From NCBI RefSeq assembly GCF_002838065.1, contig NZ_PIZU01000039.1, positions 1-40,957 of the forward strand: 40,957 nt of DNA, given 5' to 3'. The DNA is from Mycobacterium hubeiense. GTDB taxonomy: Bacteria; Actinomycetota; Actinomycetes; Mycobacteriales; Mycobacteriaceae. Position 1 is the stretch's first letter; every line of letters starts with the position of its first letter. The notes under the pieces were generated by a model. The model worked only from the letters and a program-made list of their open reading frames with translations. It searched no databases and was not told the origin of the DNA. Both the position numbers and the translations under genes were made by a program. Shown here piece by piece: positions 33,744 to 40,920 of the stretch.

Positions 33744-34094
33744 GTGCCCGTGCGGATGAGTCCGCACCGGTTCGACGAGTTGGTGTCGGATGCCCTCGAT
33801 CAGATTCCGCAGGAACTGGCGGCGGCGATCGACAACGTCGTCGTCCTGGTGGAGGACCGCAACCCCGACGAACCGGACCTGCTCGGCCTGTATCAGGGCA
33901 TCGCGCTGACCGAGCGCGACTCCTCGTACGCGGGTTCGTTGCCCGACACCATCACCATCTACCGCGATGCGCTGCTGGACGTCTGCGACAGCGAGGACGA
34001 TGTCGTCGACGAGGTGGCGATCACCGTCATCCACGAAATCGCCCATCACTTCGGGATCGACGACGACCGGCTGCACGAACTGGGGTGGGGATGA
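33744..34094 (+). CDS. Small zincin-like metallopeptidase-family protein (Rv3836 type)
   Basis: This 116-residue protein belongs to the short metallopeptidase (DUF1025/PF06262-like) group. The zinc motif HEIAHHFGI is near the C-terminus, followed by the conserved DDDRLHELGWG. The N-terminal part (FDELVSDALDQIPQELA) is the usual family opening. No signal peptide is visible, so it should be cytoplasmic; the substrate is unknown. The start is GTG 33744, four bases after the previous stop, or ATG 33756 (MSPHRF); the tight spacing indicates cotranscription with the septum-family gene. Confidence 0.88.
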   Translation: MPVRMSPHRFDELVSDALDQIPQELAAAIDNVVVLVEDRNPDEPDLLGLYQGIALTERDSSYAGSLPDTITIYRDALLDVCDSEDDVVDEVAITVIHEIAHHFGIDDDRLHELGWG

Positions 34095-34153
34095 GCGCTC
34101 GCAACGCCGCGCGGCATCCACGCTTTGTCCTTGGCCGGTGCTATGAACGGGCC

Positions 34154-34360
34154 ATGAGCATCCAATGCCGGGAGTGTCGTGCCGGCCTGGAGCACTGCCA
34201 CGGCACCGTCATCCACCACACCCGCTTTCGGTCGGAATGCACCGAAGACAGCTGCGTGACCCCCGAAGTGGTGCACGCGTTCCGCATCGACTGCGACGCC
34301 ATCGGCTGCACCTGCGCGGCCGCCGAAACACTGACCGCGTCAGCCCATAGGGTCGGCTGA
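34154..34360 (+). CDS. Small cysteine/histidine-rich protein
   Basis: A 68-residue protein with eight cysteines (5, 8, 15, 29, 34, 47, 52, 54) and several histidines (14, 16, 21, 22, 41). CxxC at 5-8, the close CxC at 52-54, and HCH at 14-16 suggest one or two bound zinc ions or a cluster. I recognise the opening SIQCRECRAGLEHCHG as recurring in actinobacterial hypothetical proteins but cannot assign a function. The ATG at 34154 is preferred; an ATG 69 bases upstream is also in frame. Its last 21 bases overlap the convergent phosphatase gene. Confidence 0.65.
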   Translation: MSIQCRECRAGLEHCHGTVIHHTRFRSECTEDSCVTPEVVHAFRIDCDAIGCTCAAAETLTASAHRVG

Positions 34361-35026
34361 CTGCAACGCGTCCTCGACGGGGTGCACGTCGGGTTCGGGA
34401 TAGAACGGCGGCGTCAGCGCGCCCCATTGCACGCAGCTCCAGCGACCGTCGGTGATCGGCGCCAGCACCACCGATTCGGTGTTGGCCAGATGATGGTCCA
34501 GCGCGAAACTCGAGTCGACACCGGCCAGCACCGCCGCGGCCAGGCGGATCGCGGCGCCGTGGCTGACCACGACGATGTCGCCGTGGAACTCGTGGTCGTC
34601 GAGGTAGCGCAGGCGCAGCTGCGTCAGCACCGGCAGATAGCGGTCGAGCACCTGCTCGCCGGTCTCCCCGCCGGGCATCGCCAAGCCGAGCTCGCCTTCA
34701 TGCCAGCGTTGATAAGTGGCTTCGAACTGCTCGATCGCCGCGTCGTCGTTGCGGTTCTCCAGCTCGCCCACCTGCACCTCGTGGATGCCTTCGAAATGAT
34801 GGGTGTCCAGGCGCAGTTCGCCGGCGATCTCGGCGGCCGTCTGTTCGGCGCGCCGCGCGACCGAGTGCACGACCATCGCTGCGGGACGCGACAGGCCGCG
34901 GGCGAACGAGCGGGCCTGATCGCGACCCAGATCCGTCAACTCCGCGCCCGGCGGCCGGGTGTCGAGCCGCCGCTCCACGTTGCCGTAGGACTGCCCGTGC
35001 CGGACGAGCACCAGCCGCCCGGTCAC
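34340..35026 (-). CDS. Histidine phosphatase / phosphoglycerate mutase-family protein (Rv3837c type)
   Basis: The 228-residue protein has the RHG motif LVLVRHGQSYGN at its start (catalytic His), an Arg in SVARRAEQT, the acidic base in GIHEVQVGELENR, and the second catalytic His in VVVSHGAAIRLA. It belongs to the cofactor-dependent mutase/acid phosphatase branch; substrate unknown. The start is GTG 35026, overlapping the pheA stop as GTGA and preceded by GGGAGGGAAGG. The longer frame into pheA is not used. Its M. tuberculosis homologue sits in the same place next to pheA. Confidence 0.9.
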   Translation of the reverse strand: MTGRLVLVRHGQSYGNVERRLDTRPPGAELTDLGRDQARSFARGLSRPAAMVVHSVARRAEQTAAEIAGELRLDTHHFEGIHEVQVGELENRNDDAAIEQFEATYQRWHEGELGLAMPGGETGEQVLDRYLPVLTQLRLRYLDDHEFHGDIVVVSHGAAIRLAAAVLAGVDSSFALDHHLANTESVVLAPITDGRWSCVQWGALTPPFYPEPDVHPVEDALQSADPMG

Positions 35027-35949
35027 CGCCTTCCCTCCCGCAACTGCGCCAGCCAGCGTGACGCCTCGTCCAATCGGGGCGGTGCCGCGCCCGCCGCCGC
35101 TCCTGTCGGCCATGAACCCAGATATCGCACATCTGCACAACGACGGTGCAGCGCTTTGAGTGCCGCGGCGACCGCATCGTCGTCGATATGCCCGACGCAG
35201 TCGAGGAAAAAGATGTAGGTGCCCAACTCGGTTCGGGTGGGCCGGGATTCGATGCGGGTCAGGTCGATGTCGCGGATCGAGAGCTCGGTCAGTGCCGACA
35301 CCAGCGCGCCGGGCACGTTGGCGAGCCGCAACACCACCGACGTCCGGTCGGCCCCGGTGCGTGCGGGCGGCGGGGCGGGCCGCCCGGCCAGCACGAAGCG
35401 AGTCCGCGCGTTGGGTTCATCGACGACGCCGGACGCCAGCGCCGTCAGCCCGCACCGCTGCGCCGCCAGCGCGGTGCTCACGCCGGCGTCGGCCCGGCCC
35501 TCGGCCACCTCGTGTGCCGCCGCCGCGTTCGAGTTGGCCGGTACCAGCTGCGCATCGGGCAAATTCGTTGCCAACCACTGCCGCACCTGAGCGGCGGCCA
35601 CGGGAAACGCCGCGACGGTGCGGACGTCGGCGGCGCTGCGGCCGGGCGCCACCGCGATGGTGAACGCCACGTCCAGCGTCAACTCGGCGAAAATCTGCAG
35701 CGGGGTTGCGGTGGCCAAGCTGTCCAGCGTCGGCAGCACCGAACCCTCGATCGAGTTCTCGATCGGCACACAGGCAAAGTCGGCGTCGTCTGAGCGGACG
35801 GCGGCCAGAGCGGCCGCGGTGCTGTCCGTTGGCACCGGAACCACCGGGTTCGACGATCCCGCCGCGGGCACCATGCCGTCGGCCGACATCTGCAATAACG
35901 CCGCTTCGCTGAAGGTTCCCTCGGGTCCGAGGAAGGCGATACGCGGCAC
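35023..35949 (-). CDS. pheA: Prephenate dehydratase
   Basis: The 308-residue enzyme converts prephenate to phenylpyruvate for phenylalanine synthesis. Visible landmarks are the N-terminal FLGPEGTFSEAAL, IENSIEGSV, the catalytic TRF triplet (NARTRFVLAG), and a C-terminal ACT regulatory domain with GALVSALTELSIRDIDLTRIESRPTR, the phenylalanine-binding region. No chorismate mutase domain is fused, as usual in mycobacteria. It is first in a two-gene unit with the histidine phosphatase. Two IdeR-like sequences lie upstream, but they more likely serve the divergent gene. Confidence 0.96.
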   Translation of the reverse strand: MPRIAFLGPEGTFSEAALLQMSADGMVPAAGSSNPVVPVPTDSTAAALAAVRSDDADFACVPIENSIEGSVLPTLDSLATATPLQIFAELTLDVAFTIAVAPGRSAADVRTVAAFPVAAAQVRQWLATNLPDAQLVPANSNAAAAHEVAEGRADAGVSTALAAQRCGLTALASGVVDEPNARTRFVLAGRPAPPPARTGADRTSVVLRLANVPGALVSALTELSIRDIDLTRIESRPTRTELGTYIFFLDCVGHIDDDAVAAALKALHRRCADVRYLGSWPTGAAAGAAPPRLDEASRWLAQLREGRR

Positions 35950-35992
35950 GTTTCAACCCTATCCGGTCATTTGACGCCTCCCCGGCTGCCGA

Positions 35993-36011
35993 GACGGTAA
36001 GCCTTGCGCGG
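35993..36011. promoter_or_regulatory. Second, degenerate IdeR-like site
   Basis: The core GGTAAGCCTT (35996-36005) is identical to the core of the reverse strand of the nearby IdeR box, but the right half is poor. It lies 34 bp upstream of that box, centre to centre. It may be a weak accessory site. Confidence 0.35.
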
Positions 36012-36026
36012 ATCTCGTCGCCATAG

Positions 36027-36045
36027 TTAAGTAAGGCTTACCTCA
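36027..36045 (+). promoter_or_regulatory. IdeR-type iron box
   Basis: TTAAGTAAGGCTTACCTCA matches the mycobacterial iron-box consensus TTAGGTTAGGCTAACCTAA at 15 of 19 positions and keeps the central inverted GTAAG-G-CTTAC symmetry. It lies 20 bp upstream of the ATG at 36065. Occupation by Fe-IdeR would block the promoter, predicting induction in low iron. I recall Rv3839, which this gene resembles, as an IdeR-regulated gene. Confidence 0.75.
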
Positions 36046-36064
36046 CCTAGTGAAAGGCGGCGTG

Positions 36065-36847
36065 ATGGCAGTTGCAGCACCGACGACAGCCGAGCGGATT
36101 CGCAGCGCGTGCGCCCGCGGGGGCGGCGCGATGCTCGCCGTGGACGGCGTCGAACCCGTCCCGACCCCGGTGCACCACCTGTTCGACGACGGGTCGTTGG
36201 CCCTCACCGTGCCGGTCGACGGTGAACTCGTCGGAATGGTGCTGGCAGCCGGGCCTGCCGGGGTGCAGGCGGTGTTGGAGATGACGGATTACGCCCCACT
36301 GCCGCTGCGCGAACCCGTGCGCTCGCTGGTGTGGATCCGCGGTCGGCTGCACGACGTGCCGACCGCCGAGGTGCCGGCGCTGCTGGATCTGATCGCCACC
36401 GAGCATCCCAATCCCGCTCTGTTGCAAGTCAATTCGGCGTCTGAAGACGAGGACCCCCGCTACGCGCTGCTGCGGCTTGAGATCGAGTCCGTCGTCGTCG
36501 CCGATTCCACCGGGGCGGAGTCCGTCGGTGTCGGCACACTGCTCGGCGCGCAACCCGACCCGTTCTGCACCATGGAGTCGTGCTGGCTGCAGCACATGGA
36601 GGCCGCCCACCGCGACGTGGTCGACCGGCTGGCCACCCGGCTACCGATGGCCTTGCGCCGCGGCCGGATCCGGCCGCTGGGCCTGGACCGCTACGGCGTG
36701 CAGCTGCGGGTGGAGAACGAGGACGGCGACCACGACGTGCGGCTGCCGTTCCCCAAACCCGTCGACGACATCACCGGCCTCAGCCAGGCCATTCGTGTGC
36801 TGATGGGCTGCCCGTTCCTCAACGGATTGCGCGCGCGCCGGATCTGA
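36065..36847 (+). CDS. DUF2470-like, probably iron-regulated protein (Rv3839 type)
   Basis: A 260-residue soluble protein. The first part (TTAERIRSACARGGGAMLAVDG through LVGMVLAAGPAG) and the C-terminal HRDVVDRLATRLP...LGLDRYGVQLRVE...LPFPKPVDD region resemble the DUF2470 / pyridoxamine-oxidase-like split barrel found in haem-binding or haem-degrading proteins; the DUF2470 part is fairly clear, a haem role is inference. The IdeR-type box 20 bp upstream predicts iron control. ATG 36065 is preferred since AAGG lies seven bases upstream; GTG at 36050 or 36062 is possible. It is divergent from pheA. Confidence 0.85.
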   Translation: MAVAAPTTAERIRSACARGGGAMLAVDGVEPVPTPVHHLFDDGSLALTVPVDGELVGMVLAAGPAGVQAVLEMTDYAPLPLREPVRSLVWIRGRLHDVPTAEVPALLDLIATEHPNPALLQVNSASEDEDPRYALLRLEIESVVVADSTGAESVGVGTLLGAQPDPFCTMESCWLQHMEAAHRDVVDRLATRLPMALRRGRIRPLGLDRYGVQLRVENEDGDHDVRLPFPKPVDDITGLSQAIRVLMGCPFLNGLRARRI

Positions 36848-36868
36848 TCGCCCGCTACCGTAGCTCGG

Positions 36869-37633
36869 GTGGGTGCGCCCGACGAGCTGACCGATCCGCA
36901 GCGGCGCACGCTGAAGATCGAGATCGCCGTCGTGCTGGCGGTGACATTCGCCCTCAGCGCCTACACGGCCCTGCTCAACCTGATCGAAGCGGTGCTGCTC
37001 GGCCTGTCCGGCCAGACGGTGGCGCTCAATCCGCGCCGCTCGCCGTTCGACCTGATCGACCTCGGGCTGAACCTGGCATCGCTGGCGCAGCTGATCGCCT
37101 GGGGTGCGCTGGGCCTGTACCTGTTGTGGCGCAGCGGAATCGGGCCGTCACAGATCGGGCTGGGCCGACTGCGCTGGCGCTCCGACGTACTGGGCGGCAT
37201 CGGCCTGGCGGCACTGATCGGCCTGCCCGGCATCGGGCTGTACGTCGCCGCGCGGGCCCTCGGCCTGAGCGCGGCCGTGGTGCCCGCCGAGCTCAACGAC
37301 ACCTGGTGGCGGATCCCGGTGCTGATCGGCATGGCGTTCGCCAACGGTTGGGCCGAAGAAGTCATCGTGGTCGGGTTCCTGCTGACCCGGCTGCGCCAGC
37401 TGCACGTGCACCCCGTCGTCGCGCTGGTGGCGTCAAGCGCGCTGCGCGGCGTCTATCACCTGTATCAAGGCTGGAGCGCCGGGTTGGGCAACTTTGCGAT
37501 GGGCCTGGTGTTCGGCTACGTCTGGCAGCGCACCGGCCGGCTGTGGCCGCTGGTGATCGCGCACGGCGTCATCGACACGGTGGCGTTCGCCGGTTATTCG
37601 CTGGCGGCCGGACACCTGGGCTGGTTGCAGTAG
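36869..37633 (+). CDS. CPBP-family intramembrane protein (putative protease)
   Basis: This 254-residue polytopic protein has six to eight hydrophobic segments. CPBP/Rce1-type motifs are present: the glutamate pair AEEVIVVGFL (Glu153/154), SALRGVYHLYQG with its His, and AHGVIDTVAF. The Arg normally found in EExxxR is replaced by Val158. Members include CAAX-type proteases and proteins of unknown role; activity is not assured here. GTG start 21 bp after the preceding stop, with a weak ribosome site, suggests readthrough from the iron-regulated gene. Confidence 0.85.
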   Translation: MGAPDELTDPQRRTLKIEIAVVLAVTFALSAYTALLNLIEAVLLGLSGQTVALNPRRSPFDLIDLGLNLASLAQLIAWGALGLYLLWRSGIGPSQIGLGRLRWRSDVLGGIGLAALIGLPGIGLYVAARALGLSAAVVPAELNDTWWRIPVLIGMAFANGWAEEVIVVGFLLTRLRQLHVHPVVALVASSALRGVYHLYQGWSAGLGNFAMGLVFGYVWQRTGRLWPLVIAHGVIDTVAFAGYSLAAGHLGWLQ

Positions 37634-37663
37634 TTATCCAGCCGCAGCACGTACATTTTTGAG

Positions 37664-38860
37664 GTGAACAGCAATCGCCCGCCGGACCCGAGGCTGCGTC
37701 GGCCTGCTGTTCACCCACCGCCACGGCGCGAGCCATCGCAGGTGATCCGCCGCGACCCCGGCTACCGACCCGCCTGGCCGCCCAACCCGCCGACACCGCC
37801 GCCACTGCCACCCCCGCCTCGTCGCCAGGCGCCCCCGCCGCCTCCCCGCCAGGCGCGCCCGCCACAGCAGCGCCCACCCGTCGCGGTGCGCAAACCCAAG
37901 CGGAAACGCCGCTGGGGCGCCATGGTGGCGGCGTTGCTGCTGGTGTTCGTCGCCGGCGTCGTCGCCGCAGGCGTCTGGGCCGATTCGCAGTTGAACCGCA
38001 TTCCGGCGCTGGCCGACTACGCCGAACGGCCCGCCGCGGGCAAGGGCACCACCTGGCTGCTGGTCGGTTCGGACAGCCGCCAGCACCTGACGCCGGAGCA
38101 GCAGGCCGAGCTGGCCACCGGCGGCGACATCGGCAACGGCCGCACCGACACCATCCTGCTGGTGCACGTCCCGGCGATCGGGTCGGGCACGCCGACGACG
38201 ATGGTCTCCATCCCGCGCGACTCCTACGTCTCGATCCCCGGCTACGGCGAAGACAAGATCAACGCGGCGTTCGTGTTCGGCGGCGCGCCGCTGCTGGCCC
38301 AGACGGTCGAGCAGGCCACCGGCTTGCGGCTGGACCACTACGCCGAGATCGGGTTCGACGGTTTCGCCTCCCTCGTCGACGCCGTCGGCGGGGTGACGAT
38401 GTGCCCACCGGAGCCGATCAGCGATCCGCTCGCCGGCATCGATCTGCCCGCCGGCTGCCAGAAGCTCGACGGCCGCAACGCGCTCGGCTACGTCCGCACC
38501 CGGGCCACGCCCCGCGCCGACCTGGACCGGATGTTCAACCAGAAGCAGTTCATGTCCGCGCTGATGCACCGCGCGGCCAGCCCGGCGGTGCTGCTCAACC
38601 CGCTGCGCTGGTATCCGATGGCGGACTCGGCCACCGACGCGATCACCGTCGACACGGGCGCGCACATCTGGGATCTGGCGCGGCTGGCATGGTCGCTGCG
38701 CGGCGACGTCACCACCGTCACCGTGCCGATCGGCGAGTTCACCGGCAGCGACTACTCCGGAGCCGTCGTGATCTGGGACAGCGACGCGGCCACCCACCTG
38801 TTCGAGGCGCTGGCATCCGATGCCCCGGTGCCGCAGGCCGTCATCGACGCGCAGCCGTAA
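37664..38860 (+). CDS. LytR-CpsA-Psr (LCP) family ligase
   Basis: The 398-residue protein has a Pro/Arg-rich cytoplasmic N-terminus of about 80 residues, a membrane anchor at about 86-105 (MVAALLLVFVAGVVAAGVWA) and an extracytoplasmic LCP domain. Conserved blocks are LLVGSDSR, RTDTILLVHV, SIPRDSYVSIPGYGEDKIN, and the Arg/Asp pair in YVRTRATPRADLDR. LCP enzymes transfer polyprenyl-linked glycans to peptidoglycan; in mycobacteria they attach arabinogalactan, which fits the galactan and arabinan genes in the left part. It does not carry the LytR_C domain, so it is the short form. GTG start, 30 bp after the CPBP gene. Confidence 0.93.
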   Translation: MNSNRPPDPRLRRPAVHPPPRREPSQVIRRDPGYRPAWPPNPPTPPPLPPPPRRQAPPPPPRQARPPQQRPPVAVRKPKRKRRWGAMVAALLLVFVAGVVAAGVWADSQLNRIPALADYAERPAAGKGTTWLLVGSDSRQHLTPEQQAELATGGDIGNGRTDTILLVHVPAIGSGTPTTMVSIPRDSYVSIPGYGEDKINAAFVFGGAPLLAQTVEQATGLRLDHYAEIGFDGFASLVDAVGGVTMCPPEPISDPLAGIDLPAGCQKLDGRNALGYVRTRATPRADLDRMFNQKQFMSALMHRAASPAVLLNPLRWYPMADSATDAITVDTGAHIWDLARLAWSLRGDVTTVTVPIGEFTGSDYSGAVVIWDSDAATHLFEALASDAPVPQAVIDAQP

Positions 38861-38863
38861 CGG

Positions 38864-39463
38864 TCAGACCAAGCAGTAACGCACCAGCATGTCGACCAGG
38901 GCCGAGGTGAATTGTGCTTGTGGCATAGGCGGTTTCGCGGCCAGCACGTACTGGAACGACACTCGTAACGCGGTTTCGACAATCAGCCACGACGCGGTTT
39001 CCACGTCGACGTCGTCGCGCAGTTGATCGCGGTGGGCCCGTAGATACTCGTCGGCGACCCCGACCAGCGTGTCGATCAGCTCGCGCATCTTGTCGAATCC
39101 GTCCAGCCGCGGCATTTCCTCCATCACCACCCGCAGCAGCGCCCGATTGGCCTGTTCGACGTCGAGCATTGTGCTGACCGCGAATTCGAGGGCCTGCCGC
39201 GGCGCCAGATCGGAGGCATCGGCGAACCGGCCCAGCACGTCGGCCGCCACGGCGTCGGCGAGGCGGCGCAGCACCGCCAGCACGACGGCATCCTTGTCCG
39301 GAAAGTATTGGTACAACGAGCCTTTGCTGATGCCGGCCTGCGCGGCGATGCGGTTGGTCGACGCCGCGGCGTAGCCGTCGGCGATGAGGATGTCCTCGCA
39401 GGCGTCGACGATGCGCGCCACCATCTCCCGCGAGCGGGCCTGCTGCGGTGGCCGTCGGTGCAC
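38864..39463 (-). CDS. TetR-family transcriptional regulator
   Basis: A 199-residue regulator. The N-terminal helix-turn-helix is ASTNRIAAQAGISKGSLYQYFPDKDAV (about 34-60), the standard TetR DNA-binding motif. The C-terminal ligand domain ends AQFTSALVDMLVRYCLV. It is divergent from the MpaB-like gene across 57 bp that contain a palindromic operator, so it probably represses that gene and itself. GTG start with only a weak ribosome site. Convergent with the LCP gene (3 bp apart). Ligand unknown. Confidence 0.93.
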   Translation of the reverse strand: MHRRPPQQARSREMVARIVDACEDILIADGYAAASTNRIAAQAGISKGSLYQYFPDKDAVVLAVLRRLADAVAADVLGRFADASDLAPRQALEFAVSTMLDVEQANRALLRVVMEEMPRLDGFDKMRELIDTLVGVADEYLRAHRDQLRDDVDVETASWLIVETALRVSFQYVLAAKPPMPQAQFTSALVDMLVRYCLV

Positions 39464-39485
39464 ACCCCGATTCTGCCGGACACCC

Positions 39486-39512
39486 TTGAATGCGACCTAT
39501 AGGTCGTATACG
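39486..39512 (+). promoter_or_regulatory. Promoter of the MpaB-like gene (leaderless)
   Basis: TTGAAT (39486-39491) and TATACG (39507-39512) could be -35 and -10 boxes with a 15 bp spacer. Transcription would begin at about 39519-39521, at the GTG itself, giving a leaderless message, common in mycobacteria. The operator fills the spacer. Spacer length is slightly short. Confidence 0.4.
39490..39509. promoter_or_regulatory. Palindromic TetR operator
   Basis: A perfect 14 bp palindrome, CGACCTATAGGTCG (39493-39506), extends to 20 bp with a single mismatched pair. A further CGGTCG half-site follows at 39511-39516. It lies between divergent TetR and MpaB-like genes, 14 bp before the latter's start, where a repressor would block polymerase. 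Confidence 0.75.
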
Positions 39513-39520
39513 GTCGAAGT

Positions 39521-40435
39521 GTGCTGGTCGACAGATATGTGAAAGCGGCAGCCACCCGCGTGGCCGAGGCGGTGTTCCGGGCGGATCTACACGACGTGGA
39601 CTACGACCAACCCGTTGGCGACCCCGGATGGTTCGGCCCGGACTCGGCCATCTGGTACGTCCACAACCACCTGTCGGCGGCGCTCGGCGGTTGGGCGGGC
39701 CTGTACATGGAGCCGCTGCATCCGGCGTTCGCCGCCGCGGCCGTGGAACATTCGGTCATCTACCGCGGGGAGCCGAGCTGGGATGTGCTCAGCGCGCGGC
39801 TGGGCCGCTCGGCGGCGTTCGTGTCGGCGTGCACGTTCGGCTCGACGGTATCGGCCGAGCGAGCGTGCAGGATCGTCTCGGCGATGCACAAGACGGTCGT
39901 TGGCACCCTGCCCGACGGCCGTCCCTACGCGGCCAACGATCCAGACGCGTTGCGATTCGCCTACGCCACCTTGGCTTTCGGGTTCTTCGCCGCCCATCAG
40001 AAGTACCACCCGAAGCCCCTTCGCGGTCGACGCGCCGACGAGTACTTTCGCCAATGGGCCCGCATCGCAGGCGAACTCGGCGCCACCGAGCTTCCGGAAA
40101 CCCTTGCCGACGTGGAGAAGTACTTCGCCGAGGTAGCGCCTCGGCTATCGGTATCTGCGCAGACGCTGGCCAGCATCGCAATATTCGAGGGGTTACCGAT
40201 GCCGCTTATCGCACGGCCTGTCTGGAACATTTTGGAATGGGCGGCACGAGACCTCCTGCCGCCGTGGGCCCGCGAACTCTACCGCTATCCCGACACCTTG
40301 CCTGTCGCCGATTGGCTGCGGCACCGATTCGTCAAGGCGGCGATCGGCGTTGCCAACGACCTCATCGGCGGAAACGGCGCGGCCAACCAGGCTCTCGACC
40401 GCATCAACCGGGGCAGTCTCGTCAAGACCGCCTAG
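39521..40435 (+). CDS. Oxygenase MpaB / DUF2236 family protein
   Basis: A 304-residue protein of the MpaB/DUF2236 group, all-helical proteins related to the rubber oxygenase Lcp fold and to oxygenases. Hallmarks are the STVSAERACRIVSAMHKTVVG block, with conserved Arg and His that would help bind haem, GPDSAIWYVH near the N-terminus, and PLIARPVWNILEWAARDLLPPW in the C-terminal part. Substrate unknown. GTG start with no ribosome site, which fits a leaderless transcript. Probably controlled by the adjacent TetR protein. Confidence 0.87.
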   Translation: MLVDRYVKAAATRVAEAVFRADLHDVDYDQPVGDPGWFGPDSAIWYVHNHLSAALGGWAGLYMEPLHPAFAAAAVEHSVIYRGEPSWDVLSARLGRSAAFVSACTFGSTVSAERACRIVSAMHKTVVGTLPDGRPYAANDPDALRFAYATLAFGFFAAHQKYHPKPLRGRRADEYFRQWARIAGELGATELPETLADVEKYFAEVAPRLSVSAQTLASIAIFEGLPMPLIARPVWNILEWAARDLLPPWARELYRYPDTLPVADWLRHRFVKAAIGVANDLIGGNGAANQALDRINRGSLVKTA

Positions 40436-40540
40436 CGCTCATGGACGATGATGCGCGCGCCGCGTGACGGCGCCAGCACGGCGCGTCGGGCGATCATGTC
40501 GATATTCGACCGGGGCTGCTCAACATTCAGGACCCTTTGG
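40436..40540. other. Region without identifiable genes
   Basis: Between the MpaB-like stop and the transposase remnant. The short open frames here have no recognisable motifs, good starts or family resemblance. It may hold decayed remains of the sequence interrupted by the insertion element. Confidence 0.5.
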
Positions 40541-40571
40541 ACGACGAGGCGCGATCAAGCCGCCTCATCGT
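40541..40571 (-). terminator. Hairpin, possibly a terminator for minus-strand transcription
   Basis: ACGACGAGGCG and CGCCTCATCGT form an 11 bp stem around a 9-base loop. In minus-strand RNA the only irregular pair is a tolerable U-G; in plus-strand RNA it is a C-A mismatch, so the minus strand is favoured. It overlaps the end of the transposase remnant frame. Confidence 0.35.
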
Positions 40572-40861
40572 TGCTCCGAAGATGGAACAAGAGATCGCAA
40601 CCTGACGACTCGCGCATGGCTGTTTAGGTTCGTTGTGTCGTCGGTTGGTTGCAGACTCGTGACGTGACCGCTGGCAAGTTCGTTGAGGTGTCGCTGACCG
40701 AAGCCCGTCGCGCGCTCGACAAGCCTGTGTTCGCGCTCCCGCGCGGCCACATACTCGGCGACGGTGTGATGCGAACACCCCGCCAGCTCCGCAGCATCAC
40801 GAAACGAACCGGTCAAGTCATAGGCTTCCAGAATTTCCATGATCTCCTCGGCAGACTTCAC
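40565..40861 (-). pseudogene. IS21-family IstA transposase, N-terminal remnant
   Basis: The first 40 or so residues (KSAEEIMEILEAYDLTGS, then DAAELAGCSHHTVAEYVAARE) are the N-terminal helix-turn-helix of IS21-type transposases as I know them from mycobacteria. After that the sequence no longer looks like a transposase and the frame stops at 98 residues instead of about 400-500. No integrase DDE domain or IstB helper follows. So it is a truncated remnant; the break is roughly at 40730. The GTG start has a strong ribosome site (GAGGAGGGG), placed inside a hairpin arm. Base pairs left of the break belong to no gene I can identify. Confidence 0.6.
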
Positions 40862-40865
40862 TCAT

Positions 40866-40920
40866 CCCCTCCTCGGGAACTGAACAACGGTTGGCGCCGT
40901 TCAGCGCACCCGAGGAGGGG
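40866..40920 (-). promoter_or_regulatory. Hairpin enclosing the transposase ribosome binding site
   Basis: CCCCTCCTCGGG (40866-40877) and CCCGAGGAGGGG (40909-40920) are perfect 12 bp inverted repeats, with an inner imperfect stem (CTGAAC...CCGTTCAG). In minus-strand RNA the arm next to the GTG start is GAGGAGGGG, so pairing would hide the ribosome binding site. Such structures protect insertion elements from outside transcription. Confidence 0.65.
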
